The notes beneath the pieces were generated by a model. That model searched no databases. It saw nothing but the letters and a program-made list of their open reading frames with translations, and was not told where the DNA came from. Source: Denitrobaculum sp965232285 (GTDB lineage: Bacteria > Pseudomonadota > Alphaproteobacteria > Kiloniellales > Kiloniellaceae). From it: a DNA stretch of 64,000 bases. Shown piece after piece: positions 16,408 through 24,715 of this stretch. Position numbers and translations under genes: made by a program. The stretch's first letter is position 1. Each line of letters opens with the position of its first letter. The stretch is taken from positions 1,550,001 through 1,614,000 of the forward strand of contig CBDDPL010000004.1 of the NCBI GenBank assembly GCA_965232285.1. The letters are read 5' to 3'.

Positions 16408-16453
16408 CAGAGATCGGCCGCCGGCGGGCCGAGGTGCCGGCGGCTGGTCTCTG
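16408..16453 (-). other. Long hairpin between the YHS-domain gene and bufA1
   Basis: An 18-bp stem pairs 16408-16425 with 16436-16453, with two G-U wobbles and a 10-base loop; the core is GCCGCCGGC/GCCGGCGGC. It begins six bases after the YHS stop codon. Without a T-run it may be a processing or stability element in a YHS-bufA1 transcript, or a factor-dependent terminator separating them. Confidence 0.75.
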
Positions 16454-16458
16454 TCAGC

Positions 16459-17001
16459 TTAGCTGCCCTGGGGTGCGGGCTTGGAGTAAGTGCCGTCGTT
16501 CGACTTGATCGACTTCCAGCTCTTGGACGAGGCGTCCTGCGACTCCAGGCCGTTCCAGTTCTTGCCCGCGGACTTGATGTGACCTTTGATGTCCTCTTCC
16601 CAGAAACCGACGACGGCCGGGTTGATGTTCAGGAAGAGCTTGCCGTCAACGATACGCCAGAGGTTCGGGTTGGCCGGAACCTTGCCGCCCTGGGAGACGC
16701 CATAAGCGCAGTGGCCGTCGAACTGCGGCGCGTACTTGGCCGGGTCAGCCAGGAATTTGTCGCGGTTCGCTTCCGTGGAGAAAGCCCAGGTGGAACCGTT
16801 GTATTCGGCGGTGATGCTGGTCTTGCCAGGAACGGCTTCCGGCTGACGCTGTCCGACCGGCGCCTGCTCCAGATCGAAGTAGGCCACAGGATCGTAACCG
16901 CTCAACGCGTATTTAGATTCATCGACATACTGCTGGCCGGCAAAAGCGGCATTCACCGTCATGACGGCAAAAGCGGACGAAAGCATGAGGGAACGCAACA
17001 T
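16459..17001 (-). CDS. Exported YHS-domain protein next to the bufferin operon
   Basis: A signal peptide (1-21, cleaved after AFA) is followed by a YHS-type domain: ALSGYDPVAYF near residues 33-43, AEYNGSTWAFSTEANRDKFL, and DGHCAYGVSQG with a cysteine. YHS domains occur in metal-related proteins, including copper ATPases. The C-terminal part (LWRIVDGKLFLNIN then VGFWEEDIKGHI) matches the common YHS family protein of proteobacterial periplasms. It lies 93 bases before bufA1 on the same strand and may be co-transcribed. A role in metal handling is inferred from context. Confidence 0.8.
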   Translation of the reverse strand: MLRSLMLSSAFAVMTVNAAFAGQQYVDESKYALSGYDPVAYFDLEQAPVGQRQPEAVPGKTSITAEYNGSTWAFSTEANRDKFLADPAKYAPQFDGHCAYGVSQGGKVPANPNLWRIVDGKLFLNINPAVVGFWEEDIKGHIKSAGKNWNGLESQDASSKSWKSIKSNDGTYSKPAPQGS

Positions 17002-17268
17002 TGAAATCCTCCAGAAGGTTAGGCTCTCGCGAAATAACTTGTGGTGCTGAAGTGGCGCCAGTCTAAAGAAGCTTCAACGCACGCTAGAGACACAACGGCG
17101 TGAGTTGGTGCAGATTCTCGTTCACAAAAACGTTTGTTACGCGTTACCCGCAAACGCCGATTGCGCGGATTTCCAATTTTAAGGCGGAGTCGTCGGCCGG
17201 CAAGTTCAAATTTTGGGTCACGGAAAGCTGGTCCGCGACCGTATTCTGTCGCCCTTGGTTGCGCGCAG

Positions 17269-17283
17269 CGGCAAGAATTGCCG
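17269..17283. promoter_or_regulatory. FlbD-like enhancer site A upstream of fliC
   Basis: CGGCAA-GAA-TTGCCG is a perfect 6-bp dyad with a 3-base centre, about 175 bp before the predicted fliC transcription start. It resembles the ftr elements bound by FlbD in Caulobacter, recalled as CGGCA/TTGCCG inverted repeats. FlbD itself is not in the window. Confidence 0.65.
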
Positions 17284-17335
17284 GGAAAAATCTGCCGGCT
17301 CACCGATAAAGGCGGCAGAAAGTTCCTAGCGACGC

Positions 17336-17352
17336 CCGGCAAAAATTGCCCG
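17336..17352. promoter_or_regulatory. FlbD-like enhancer site B upstream of fliC
   Basis: GGCAA-AAA-TTGCC (17338-17350) with flanking C/G matches site A in layout. Its centre is about 107 bp upstream of the predicted start of the fliC transcript, the usual distance for an activator of a sigma-54 promoter. Confidence 0.7.
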
Positions 17353-17424
17353 CAAGAGAGAGAGGCTCTTCGGTAGATCTTTGAATTAAAAGAGAAAAAT
17401 TTTTATTTCGGTACGATCGTTTTT

Positions 17425-17440
17425 TGGCATCGGATTTGCG
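17425..17440 (+). promoter_or_regulatory. Sigma-54 promoter of fliC-flaG-fliD-fliS
   Basis: TGGCATCGGATTTGCG matches the -24/-12 consensus: GG (17426-17427) and GC (17438-17439) are at the required spacing, with TTGC complete at -12. The predicted transcript begins near 17451, giving a leader of about 119 bases. Confidence 0.75.
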
Positions 17441-17490
17441 GGGCTTAGCGCGGCGCTGTGTATTCCCATTTTGGAGCACCGGCTGCCGGG

Positions 17491-17509
17491 GATCGCCAAG
17501 TAGGCGATC
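17491..17509 (+). other. First hairpin of the fliC leader
   Basis: GATCGCC pairs perfectly with GGCGATC around the loop AAGTA. It lies 40 bases into the predicted leader and just before the AGGAA-loop hairpin; it may protect the 5' end of the flagellin mRNA. Confidence 0.65.
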
Positions 17510-17517
17510 CTTTACAG

Positions 17518-17560
17518 ACCTCTCCAGGAAGGAGGGGTTGTGAACTTCAAGTAGAAGGAT
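17518..17560 (+). promoter_or_regulatory. Predicted CsrA-binding leader of fliC (AGGAA-loop hairpin plus GGA in the ribosome site)
   Basis: A 7-bp stem (17519-17525 with 17531-17537, one wobble, optionally extended by A-T) shows the loop AGGAA, so a GGA is exposed in a loop as CsrA requires. A second GGA (17557-17559) is part of the Shine-Dalgarno AAGGA before the ATG at 17570. Two spaced GGA sites, one over the ribosome site, is the arrangement known from Bacillus hag. csrA and fliW are both in this window. Confidence 0.6.
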
Positions 17561-17569
17561 TCAGTAACC

Positions 17570-18406
17570 ATGCCTGTAGTTGCTACGAATACGGCCGCCA
17601 ATACGGCTACACGTTTTCTGAACAACAACACCGCGATGGCGTCCTCCTCGGTCGGCAAGCTGGCCTCGGGTTCGCGCATCGTGCGGGCTTCAGACGACGC
17701 TGCAGGCCTTGCCATCGCCTCGCGTCTGAACTCCGACGTCGTTGCTCTCCAGCAGGCCTCGATCAACGCTTCACAGGGTGCCTCGATGGTGCAGGTCGCC
17801 GATGGCGGTCTGGCGCGTATCGGCGACGTTCTGCAGCGGATGAAAGCTCTGGCGGCAGCCTCGCTGTCGGGTGTTCCGACCAACAATGAGCGCGCCTTCA
17901 TCGATGCCGAGTATCAGGAGCTTGAAAACGAAATCAACGGGATCGCGGCGACGACCCGCTTTAACGGCGATTCCCTGCTCGATGGGACAGGCACCGGCAC
18001 GGTGGCGTTCTTCGTCGGTACCGACGCTGCTGATACGATCACCGTTAACTTCTCGGCATTGGCTGCCGGCTCCGCAAACTTCACCTCGGGCACGCTGGCC
18101 GTGACCACCGCGGTCGACACGGCGGCGAATGCGGCCACGGCCATGGCCGAGGTCGACGCGGCTATCGATGAAATTTCAGAAGCGCGAGCGAATGCCGGTG
18201 CGTTCATTTCGCGTTTCGAGTTCCGTGGTCAGCAGATTGCGACCTCAACCGAGAACATCCAGGCCGCTGAATCGGCCATCTCCGACGTGGACCTCGCGGC
18301 TGAACAGGCCAAGCTGGTGTCCTCGCAGGTGCTGGTCCAGGCCTCGGTCTCGGCGCTCTCTCAGGCCAACCAGATCCCGCAGTCATTACTACGGGTTCTT
18401 CAGTAA
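17570..18406 (+). CDS. fliC: Flagellin
   Basis: Filament subunit. The conserved N-terminal D0/D1 helices (LASGSRIVRASDDAAGLAIA, residues 31-50) and C-terminal D1/D0 helices (RFEFRGQQIATSTENIQAAES, then SQVLVQASVSALSQANQIPQ and SLLRVL) are complete. The total is only 278 residues, so the outer variable domains are reduced to about 60 residues. It is the first gene of fliC-flaG-fliD-fliS under a sigma-54 promoter, with a leader predicted to bind CsrA. A partial terminator hairpin follows, consistent with excess flagellin message. Confidence 0.97.
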   Translation: MPVVATNTAANTATRFLNNNTAMASSSVGKLASGSRIVRASDDAAGLAIASRLNSDVVALQQASINASQGASMVQVADGGLARIGDVLQRMKALAAASLSGVPTNNERAFIDAEYQELENEINGIAATTRFNGDSLLDGTGTGTVAFFVGTDAADTITVNFSALAAGSANFTSGTLAVTTAVDTAANAATAMAEVDAAIDEISEARANAGAFISRFEFRGQQIATSTENIQAAESAISDVDLAAEQAKLVSSQVLVQASVSALSQANQIPQSLLRVLQ

Positions 18407-18419
18407 ACGGCCAGGGGGT

Positions 18420-18444
18420 GGGGTAAAGCCACTTGGCTTACCCC
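18420..18444 (+). terminator. Intercistronic hairpin between fliC and flaG
   Basis: GGGGTAA pairs with TTACCCC and GCC with GGC, with one bulged A and loop ACTT. Only a short T-stretch follows, so partial termination or 3' stabilisation of fliC mRNA is likely rather than complete stop. Confidence 0.65.
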
Positions 18445-18484
18445 ATTTCCGCCCGTTTGAACGTAACGAAGGAGGTCGTGACAG

Positions 18485-18868
18485 ATGGTCGACGCCTCAC
18501 TTAATGCAACGACACAGAAAAGCGCCGCACCGACGTCAAAAGCGCCGGCGGCGGCTCCCAAAATCGATCCCGCGCCTGCAGTGCGTGCGGCACCACCACG
18601 CGTGGAAAGAGAAGGGGCTTCCCCTGCGGCGAGCGCGCCTGAAGTCGAGGCTAAGCAGCCTGCGGCGCAGCAGTCCGCACCCATTGTGTCGAAGGTTTCC
18701 GGTCTGGCGACCTACCGCGATCATGAATCCGGCCGTCTGGTGGTCCAGATCTTCGATCAGAAGCGCGGCGATGTGATCCTGGAGTTTCCGACCGAGAACA
18801 TGCTGCGCGCCTATCCTTCGAGTTCGCCGCTGCAATCAATTGACCATGTCATTGAAACAAAAGCATAG
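18485..18868 (+). CDS. flaG: FlaG family flagellar protein
   Basis: The N-terminal 75 residues are Ala/Pro-rich and disordered; the C-terminal part has the FlaG core YRDHESGRLVVQIFDQK and GDVILEFPTENMLRAY. FlaG affects filament length in other bacteria. It is placed between fliC and fliD as usual, with an AAGGAGGT ribosome site upstream. Confidence 0.88.
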   Translation: MVDASLNATTQKSAAPTSKAPAAAPKIDPAPAVRAAPPRVEREGASPAASAPEVEAKQPAAQQSAPIVSKVSGLATYRDHESGRLVVQIFDQKRGDVILEFPTENMLRAYPSSSPLQSIDHVIETKA

Positions 18869-18933
18869 AAAGCGCGGATTTTTAACGAATTTTAGGGATT
18901 AACGGGGATAGTGAGCCGTAAAGGAGAAAGGTA

Positions 18934-20652
18934 ATGGCACTCGCCGGTACACAAGGCACTCTATCGCTGTCAAATGGCACACCGATCCTCAGCGGCTCGT
19001 TTTCCGGGCTCGATACGGCTGCGGTGGTCGAGGCGCTGGTTCAGGCCAAGAGCCTGCCGATCGTGCGGTTGAATCAGAAGATTTCCGAAAACGACGTCAA
19101 GTCCGCCGCCTATTCCAATCTCCAGACCCTGGTCAACAATCTGCGCACTGCTGCCGAGGGCCTGCGTAACCCGCCTGGCCTGAACGGCGGCCTGAACAAC
19201 GTCTTCGAGCAGAAGTCGGCCTTCTTGACCTCCAGTTCGACAACGCCTGCGGGCGACATCATGGGGGTGACCGCCTCGAACGACGCCATTGCCGGTATCT
19301 ACGAGTTCCAGGTGCAGCAGATTGCGACTGCGCACAAAATTTCCGGCGGCACCATCGCCGACAACACCGCCGCTCTGGGTGTGACGGAAAACCTGACCAT
19401 CGGACTTGCCGGCGGCACGACGGCCAATATCGCCGTCACCGCGGACATGACCCTGGATGGCCTGGTGGCCGCAATCAACTCGCAGTCAGATGTCACCGGC
19501 GTGCGGGCCTCTTCGCTGAAAATTGCCGATGGCGACTTCCGTGTGGTTTTCACGGCGGAAGAGACGAACAAGACGATTACCTTCACCGGTGACGCCGGCG
19601 GCGCCGTGGCTACGGCGCTGGGTATATCGGCGGATAACGGCGCGACCTTCACCAACGAACTGGAAACGCCGCAGCCGGCGCTGGTTCTGGTTGACGGCAT
19701 CACGGACCCCATCACGCGCGACTCCAATGAGATCGACGATGCCATCACGGGCCTGACCTTCGATCTCTTCAAGGCGGAGCCGGGCACCACCGTTCAGGTC
19801 GAAATTGACCCTGATTTGAGTGCCGTGCGCCAGAGAATTGACGATTTTGTCACGGCATACAATGAGTTACGCGCCTTTTCTCTCGCCCAACAACAGGTTT
19901 CGGGAGAGGGGGAGGTCTCGGAAGATTCCGTCCTTTTCGGCGACAACACCTTGCGCAGCCTGGAGTCGGCCCTTGGGACGGATATCTCGGGCTTTACTGA
20001 CAACCTGCTGGCCGGATCCCTCACCACGCTGCGGGATGTCGGCATCGAGTTGGATGCGAACAACTACCTCACCGTCGATAGCGCCAAACTGGACGCTGCC
20101 CTGGTGGGTAAGCTTGATCAGGTGCGCAATCTCTTTGAATTCAGCTTCACTGCCGATTCGCCCAAGGTGGCCTTGATCAGCCGTACGACCCAACTGGCCG
20201 TGGGTGATTTCGAGCTCAACATCGCGGGGACGGATGCCAGCGGCAACGCGACGGGTGTCAGCGTGACCGGCCATGGCAATGTCTTCGATATCGATGGTAA
20301 CCGTCTGATCGGCAAGGAGGGCACGGCCTTCGAAGGCCTCACTCTCGCCTACGCCGGTACGCCCTCGAGTGGGGCCGAAACCATTCAGATTTCCACCAGT
20401 CTTGGTTTCGCGGAAAAGGTCTTTCAGACCGCCGATGCCTACGGGAAGTCGAACGGTGGCCTCATTGCCGAGCAGGTCAGCACGCTCGGCGCGCAGAACG
20501 AGGACCACACCGCGGAGATCGCGAAGATCGAGGAGCGCATGGTTGCCTACCGCGCCTTCCTGCTCGAGAAGTTCGCGAAGATGGAGCAGGCGGTCGCGCA
20601 GGCTGAGAACATGACCAACCAGCTTAAATCCTTCATCGAATCGGACAATTAA
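18934..20652 (+). CDS. fliD: Filament cap protein FliD (HAP2)
   Basis: Caps the growing filament and assists flagellin folding outside the cell. The FliD N-terminal domain begins at about residue 18 (SGSFSGLDTAAVVEALVQ), repeated beta modules (DGDFRVVFTAEETNKTITF) fill the middle and the C-terminal domain ends in a coiled coil (EERMVAYRAFLLEKFAKMEQ). Length 572 is usual. A GGAGAAAG ribosome site is 7 bases upstream, and fliS follows after 20 bases. Confidence 0.95.
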   Translation: MALAGTQGTLSLSNGTPILSGSFSGLDTAAVVEALVQAKSLPIVRLNQKISENDVKSAAYSNLQTLVNNLRTAAEGLRNPPGLNGGLNNVFEQKSAFLTSSSTTPAGDIMGVTASNDAIAGIYEFQVQQIATAHKISGGTIADNTAALGVTENLTIGLAGGTTANIAVTADMTLDGLVAAINSQSDVTGVRASSLKIADGDFRVVFTAEETNKTITFTGDAGGAVATALGISADNGATFTNELETPQPALVLVDGITDPITRDSNEIDDAITGLTFDLFKAEPGTTVQVEIDPDLSAVRQRIDDFVTAYNELRAFSLAQQQVSGEGEVSEDSVLFGDNTLRSLESALGTDISGFTDNLLAGSLTTLRDVGIELDANNYLTVDSAKLDAALVGKLDQVRNLFEFSFTADSPKVALISRTTQLAVGDFELNIAGTDASGNATGVSVTGHGNVFDIDGNRLIGKEGTAFEGLTLAYAGTPSSGAETIQISTSLGFAEKVFQTADAYGKSNGGLIAEQVSTLGAQNEDHTAEIAKIEERMVAYRAFLLEKFAKMEQAVAQAENMTNQLKSFIESDN

Positions 20653-20672
20653 CACACCAGGGAGGTGTGAGT

Positions 20673-21110
20673 ATGAGCTACCATTCGCAGGCCCGGTCTG
20701 CCTACGCAGCGGCCTCCAACGCCGTGTCGCCTCTACAGGCAGTCGTCATGCTCTACGATGGTATGATTCGTTCGATCTCCGCCGCCAAACTGGCCATCGA
20801 AGAGGAGCGGATCGAAGACCGCTTCAATCACACGAAAAAAGCGTCGCAGATCCTCCTGGGTCTTCAGGCCAATCTTGACTTCGAGAAGGGCGGCGAGGTC
20901 TCGCCGATGCTCAGTCAGTTCTACGATACGATCTTCATGCGCATTCAGCGGATCAACTCGGCCAACTCGATCGAGGTCTGTGACGAAGTTATTCGCAGCC
21001 TGAGCAATGTGCGGAAGAGTTGGCACGAACTTGCCACCACCCCTAATGCCCAGGTTTCCATGACCGACGCCATTCAGGAAGCCGGAGGCAGCGTGGGACT
21101 GTCGGCTTGA
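20673..21110 (+). CDS. fliS: Flagellin export chaperone FliS
   Basis: Binds flagellin in the cytoplasm before export. The 145-residue protein shows the four-helix FliS pattern with AVVMLYDGMIRSISAAKLAIEE and KKASQILLGLQANLDFEKGGE. The ATG at 20673 follows GGAGGT at 20661-20666; the GTG six bases earlier abuts that site and is rejected. It is the last gene before a terminator. Confidence 0.95.
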   Translation: MSYHSQARSAYAAASNAVSPLQAVVMLYDGMIRSISAAKLAIEEERIEDRFNHTKKASQILLGLQANLDFEKGGEVSPMLSQFYDTIFMRIQRINSANSIEVCDEVIRSLSNVRKSWHELATTPNAQVSMTDAIQEAGGSVGLSA

Positions 21111-21168
21111 TAGGGGCGCTGTAAGGCGGGACTGCTGTTTTGAGGAACTGCTGTTTGGGAATACGCGA

Positions 21169-21200
21169 AAGCCGCCAGCTTGAGGGCGGCTTATTTATTT
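21169..21200 (+). terminator. Terminator after fliS
   Basis: AAGCCGCC pairs with GGCGGCTT around an 8-base loop, followed by a T-rich stretch (TTATTTATTT counted from the stem end). The opposite strand has a shorter T-run, so it may also serve the convergent fliW. Confidence 0.8.
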
Positions 21201-21267
21201 GCGGATAGAGGAATCGTGGGGAGCGCTGAGGCGGATTGCGTGCCGGAGCTTAAGGCATGGCGTGGCC

Positions 21268-21783
21268 TTAAAGCATATGGCGGACGTCGTAGCGGTCGTT
21301 ACGGAAGATGTACTGCCAGGCCTGCTTCGTGTCGGCATCGATCACGACCGGTGCCCGAAGGTTTACCGACTGCTGGAGACCCTGAGGCGTCCGATGGAAA
21401 GTGGTGAGCAGCAGCACGACGCCGACGCTGCGATCGATGGACTGGGCATCGAAAGCCTCGGCCACGTCCTTTTCATCGATCAGACCCGGCGCGCTCTCCA
21501 GTGGCCGGACCACGAAGGTCAACTCAGCGGATTCGATCGACTGCAGCAGCAGCAGAGGGGCCAGGTTCTCATTCGGAATCGGCGTGATGCCGAACTCGCT
21601 GAAATCGCTGAAGCCGAGCAGGCCTTTGGGCATCCGGATGCAAAGATTCCGGTCAAACTCGAACACGCCGAATCTTGATTCGACCGTTACGATGTCTGCG
21701 GTGCCGGCCATCGGTGATGAATGTGCCATGCCAACCAAAATACTTGGCTCCTCGGAGTAAACAGCGTGTGTAAAGGCGTTCAT
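21268..21783 (-). CDS. fliW: Flagellar assembly factor FliW
   Basis: FliW binds flagellin and, when free, binds CsrA and blocks its repression of flagellin translation. Family motifs are FGVFEFDRNLCIRMPKGLLG, FSEFGITPIPNENLAPLLLLQSI and the C-terminal NLRAPVVIDADTKQAWQYI. Length 171 includes about 20 extra N-terminal residues; internal ATGs at codons 19 and 25 are alternatives. It closes the minus-strand operon flgI-flgJ-flgN-flgK-flgL-fliW and faces fliS. Its presence, with csrA at 45 kb, supports a FliW-CsrA-flagellin switch. Confidence 0.92.
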   Translation of the reverse strand: MNAFTHAVYSEEPSILVGMAHSSPMAGTADIVTVESRFGVFEFDRNLCIRMPKGLLGFSDFSEFGITPIPNENLAPLLLLQSIESAELTFVVRPLESAPGLIDEKDVAEAFDAQSIDRSVGVVLLLTTFHRTPQGLQQSVNLRAPVVIDADTKQAWQYIFRNDRYDVRHML

Positions 21784-21862
21784 GTCTTGTTGCGATCCCT
21801 AGATTAGTCGGTCGTGGTTAAGGAAAGGTATCTGCTAGGCCTTTTGTTTTATTGCCTAATTA

Positions 21863-22783
21863 CTAACTCAAGAAGCTAATGAGATTGAGTGATGAGAGCC
21901 GCGAGAGGGCGAGATAGGAGCCCTGAAGCGTCAACTCATCCATCGATAGCTGGGTCGTTGCCGCCGCGATATCGGTGTCTTCGATGCTTGAGACGATGTT
22001 CTCGGCATAGGTCTGGAAATTCTGATGGCCGTCCTTGGTTTTTTCCAAAACCAGGGTATTGGCGCCAATCTGGCCCCGCAGGTCGCTGAGGCCGTCGATC
22101 GCCGACTTCATCAGGTTATAGGCTTCGGTCAGCACCTGTTTGTCCAGGTTCGCGCCGGCATAGTCCATGTACTCCAGGGCGCGGAGCATTTCTTCGAAGG
22201 CCGGGTTGTCGCCGGTGATGCCGTAGACCGTCTCGAAGGCGTCGTCGGCGCGGACGGACAGCAGGGTCTGGTCACCCTGGTAGTAGTCGAAATCGGCGGC
22301 AAAGACACCCGGCAGGCCCGCCGCCGGGGTATAGGCCGGATCGTTAAGATCGACTGGCACCCGGTCGGTCAGAGAGCCGGCAAAGAGATAGCGGCCTTCG
22401 TGCTGCGTGTTGATCAGGGCGGCGGCCTCCTCCAGGAAGGTCGCGGAAAACTGCTGTAGCGGCAGGTCGTCGATGTAGGAGCCGCTGAGGCCCTGGCTCA
22501 TGATGCCGAGCACCTCGGTCGCGCGATTGACCATGGTCGCGATCGAGCTTTCCATGATGTTCAGGCGGGCGACGGCCTGATCGATGTTCTGCGAGAACTT
22601 TTCCGATAGCTGAATGTTGCGCTCCAGGCTGACCAACTGATTTGCGTCGCGCGGAATCTCGGCATATTGCTGGGCGGTTTTGCCGCTGGCGATCTCGATC
22701 TGTGTCCTGGCCGCATTGGACTGAGTCTGCAGCGTGTAGGACAAGGTGAGCTGGTGCTGGGCAAAGTTTGCAACCCTGAACAT
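21863..22783 (-). CDS. flgL: Hook-filament junction protein FlgL (HAP3)
   Basis: Joins hook and filament. The N-terminal helices are flagellin-like (AQHQLTLSYTLQTQSNAART then ASGKTAQQYAEIP) and the C-terminal helix is TQLSMDELTLQGSYLALSRL. Length 306. It starts 10 bases after the flgK stop, so the two are one unit. Confidence 0.94.
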   Translation of the reverse strand: MFRVANFAQHQLTLSYTLQTQSNAARTQIEIASGKTAQQYAEIPRDANQLVSLERNIQLSEKFSQNIDQAVARLNIMESSIATMVNRATEVLGIMSQGLSGSYIDDLPLQQFSATFLEEAAALINTQHEGRYLFAGSLTDRVPVDLNDPAYTPAAGLPGVFAADFDYYQGDQTLLSVRADDAFETVYGITGDNPAFEEMLRALEYMDYAGANLDKQVLTEAYNLMKSAIDGLSDLRGQIGANTLVLEKTKDGHQNFQTYAENIVSSIEDTDIAAATTQLSMDELTLQGSYLALSRLSSLNLISFLS

Positions 22784-22793
22784 GGTGTCTTCC

Positions 22794-24674
22794 TTAGTTA
22801 CCGAGGTTCAGAAGCGTGTCGAACATCTCGTTCGCGGTCTGGACGATCCGCGCCGAGGCCTGGTAGGCGTTCTGGAACACCACCATGTTCGAAAGCTCTT
22901 CATCGATGTTGACGCCTGATTCCGACAGCACCCGGGTTTCGATGTCCTGGTGCAGGAAATTCTGATACTCGAGCTGTGATTCCGCCGCCGAGGTGATCGC
23001 CGAGTTGTAGGACAGGATGGTTCCGGCATAGCCCGACAGCGACGTCGTCACGCCTGGCGGACCGTCGGCGATACTGTCGAAGACAAAATTTTCATTGAAG
23101 GCGTTGGCGAGTTCTTGCGCGACTTCGTTGTTGCCCGCGCCCAGGACGTAATTGGGCGGCGTGCCCGAGATGCGCCCGCGAGAGATGTTTTCGGGACTTG
23201 CGACGATGTCGGCGCGGACTCGGATGGTATCCGAGATGCCGGTCTGCAGGCCCTGCAGCTCCATGGCATTGACGCCGCCACCGAGTTGCGGCGTTTCATA
23301 GAGGTTGTTCAGGCCGAAGAAGTTCGAGAGGCCATAAAAGGTATCTGCCGTCGCATCGCCGTCGGCATCGAAATCGATCTGCGCATCGCCTGCCTGTGTG
23401 GCGGGCCCGGCGTCGAGAAAGGCCAGCCGGTGTCCGGGAGCCAGCTTGATTTCCATTTCGTTGTCGGCGGTCCACTGGGCCGAGCCGAGGCCACCGAGGA
23501 AGGTGTCAATATCGTTGCGGATGGCGTCCGGCGTGGTGGCGCCGGCCGCAATGGTGCCGGGAGCGCCCACGATGTCCCCGTTGGTGTCCAGGATGACCAT
23601 GGTCACGTTGCTGCCGAGCGTCAGCGGATCGCCGGTATTGGTGAAGGCCCTGGTGCCGAGCATCGCTGCCGGATCGCCGGCCGCGGTGCCCAGGCCGAAG
23701 GGCGTGTTGGCACCCCGGTTATGGGCCCGGTTGATCTCGTCGCGCGTGGTGGCGGCCAGTTGGTCGATCTGGGCGGTGAGGGAGGGCAGGGTGACGTCGC
23801 GCATCTCCAGCAGACCCGCCAGGCGTCCTGAGTTGATATCGTCGTAGATGTCGTTGGCCGGCGTCGGCGTGGTACCGGCATTGAGATGGATACCGCTCAG
23901 GTTGGCCGGATAGACCTGTGTCGCCGTGATCAGTGTCGACTGGCTGTGCTGCAGGGTGCCGGCGTTGGGGCCGCCGACGAGTTGCGAGCCACCCCCGGTC
24001 AGGACAGTCATTTCCCCTTCGTTGTTGATGAAGTGCTGGACGTCCAAGTAGTCGGCGATCTTCTCCAGGGCCGCGTCCCGGGCATCTTCCAGATCTCCGG
24101 TGGGCTGACCCAGCGAGAGCGTCTGGGGCATCTTGCTATTGATTTCGGCAATGATTTCCAGTTGCTGATTGATTGTCGTGACCGCGTTGTTGATCTCGAT
24201 ATCGGCCTGCAGGCGCAGGGCCTCGATGGATTCCTCCATCTGGTTGAAGCGCTGCGCGACCGTGACCGCCTGGTTCACGGTGGAGAACTGATGCGCCGAG
24301 ATCTCGGGGCTGACCGCCAGATCCTCGAAGGCCGTGGCCAGCGATGAAATCGAGTTCCCCAGGGCGTTGTTGTCGCCGACGGAACCGAAGAAGGTCTGTG
24401 TCCGGTTGAGGTAGTCCTGCGTGACGGTGGCGTAGCCGAGCGCGGTCGTGTTGGCCACCAGGTCACGCTGCAGGAACTGATTGATCTGGCGGTTGACGCC
24501 CGCGACCTCGACGCCCACGCCGACGTTGGCGAGCGTACGCGTCTGCTGTGCGAGAACCTTGCGCGAGTAGTCAGGGGTGTTGACGTTCGCGATGTTGTTC
24601 GAGATGACCTGCAGGGCCGATTGATTGACCTGCAGTCCGCTGAGCGCATTATTCAGAGCAAGGGTCAGAGACAT
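22794..24674 (-). CDS. flgK: Hook-filament junction protein FlgK (HAP1)
   Basis: The N-terminal flagellar rod/hook motif LNNALSGLQVNQSALQVISN, then NIANVNTPDYSRK, is followed by a long middle region and the C-terminal helix INIDEELSNMVVFQNAYQA-type motif (here NIDEELSNMVVFQNAYQA). Length 626 is usual. It is preceded by flgN and followed by flgL in one operon. Confidence 0.95.
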   Translation of the reverse strand: MSLTLALNNALSGLQVNQSALQVISNNIANVNTPDYSRKVLAQQTRTLANVGVGVEVAGVNRQINQFLQRDLVANTTALGYATVTQDYLNRTQTFFGSVGDNNALGNSISSLATAFEDLAVSPEISAHQFSTVNQAVTVAQRFNQMEESIEALRLQADIEINNAVTTINQQLEIIAEINSKMPQTLSLGQPTGDLEDARDAALEKIADYLDVQHFINNEGEMTVLTGGGSQLVGGPNAGTLQHSQSTLITATQVYPANLSGIHLNAGTTPTPANDIYDDINSGRLAGLLEMRDVTLPSLTAQIDQLAATTRDEINRAHNRGANTPFGLGTAAGDPAAMLGTRAFTNTGDPLTLGSNVTMVILDTNGDIVGAPGTIAAGATTPDAIRNDIDTFLGGLGSAQWTADNEMEIKLAPGHRLAFLDAGPATQAGDAQIDFDADGDATADTFYGLSNFFGLNNLYETPQLGGGVNAMELQGLQTGISDTIRVRADIVASPENISRGRISGTPPNYVLGAGNNEVAQELANAFNENFVFDSIADGPPGVTTSLSGYAGTILSYNSAITSAAESQLEYQNFLHQDIETRVLSESGVNIDEELSNMVVFQNAYQASARIVQTANEMFDTLLNLGN

Positions 24675-24715
24675 GGGATGCCGCTCTTATTCCTTGTGGG
24701 AGGAGACACCGGAGG

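Larger units (their letters stand above)
17002..17569. other. 568-base regulatory region between the YHS gene and fliC
   Basis: No credible gene is present; the open frames here lack ribosome sites. It holds the YHS promoter region (not resolved), two FlbD-like palindromes, a sigma-54 promoter and the structured fliC leader, each listed separately. A further interrupted repeat pairs TCTGCCG (17291-17297) with CGGCAGA (17313-17319). Confidence 0.7.
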
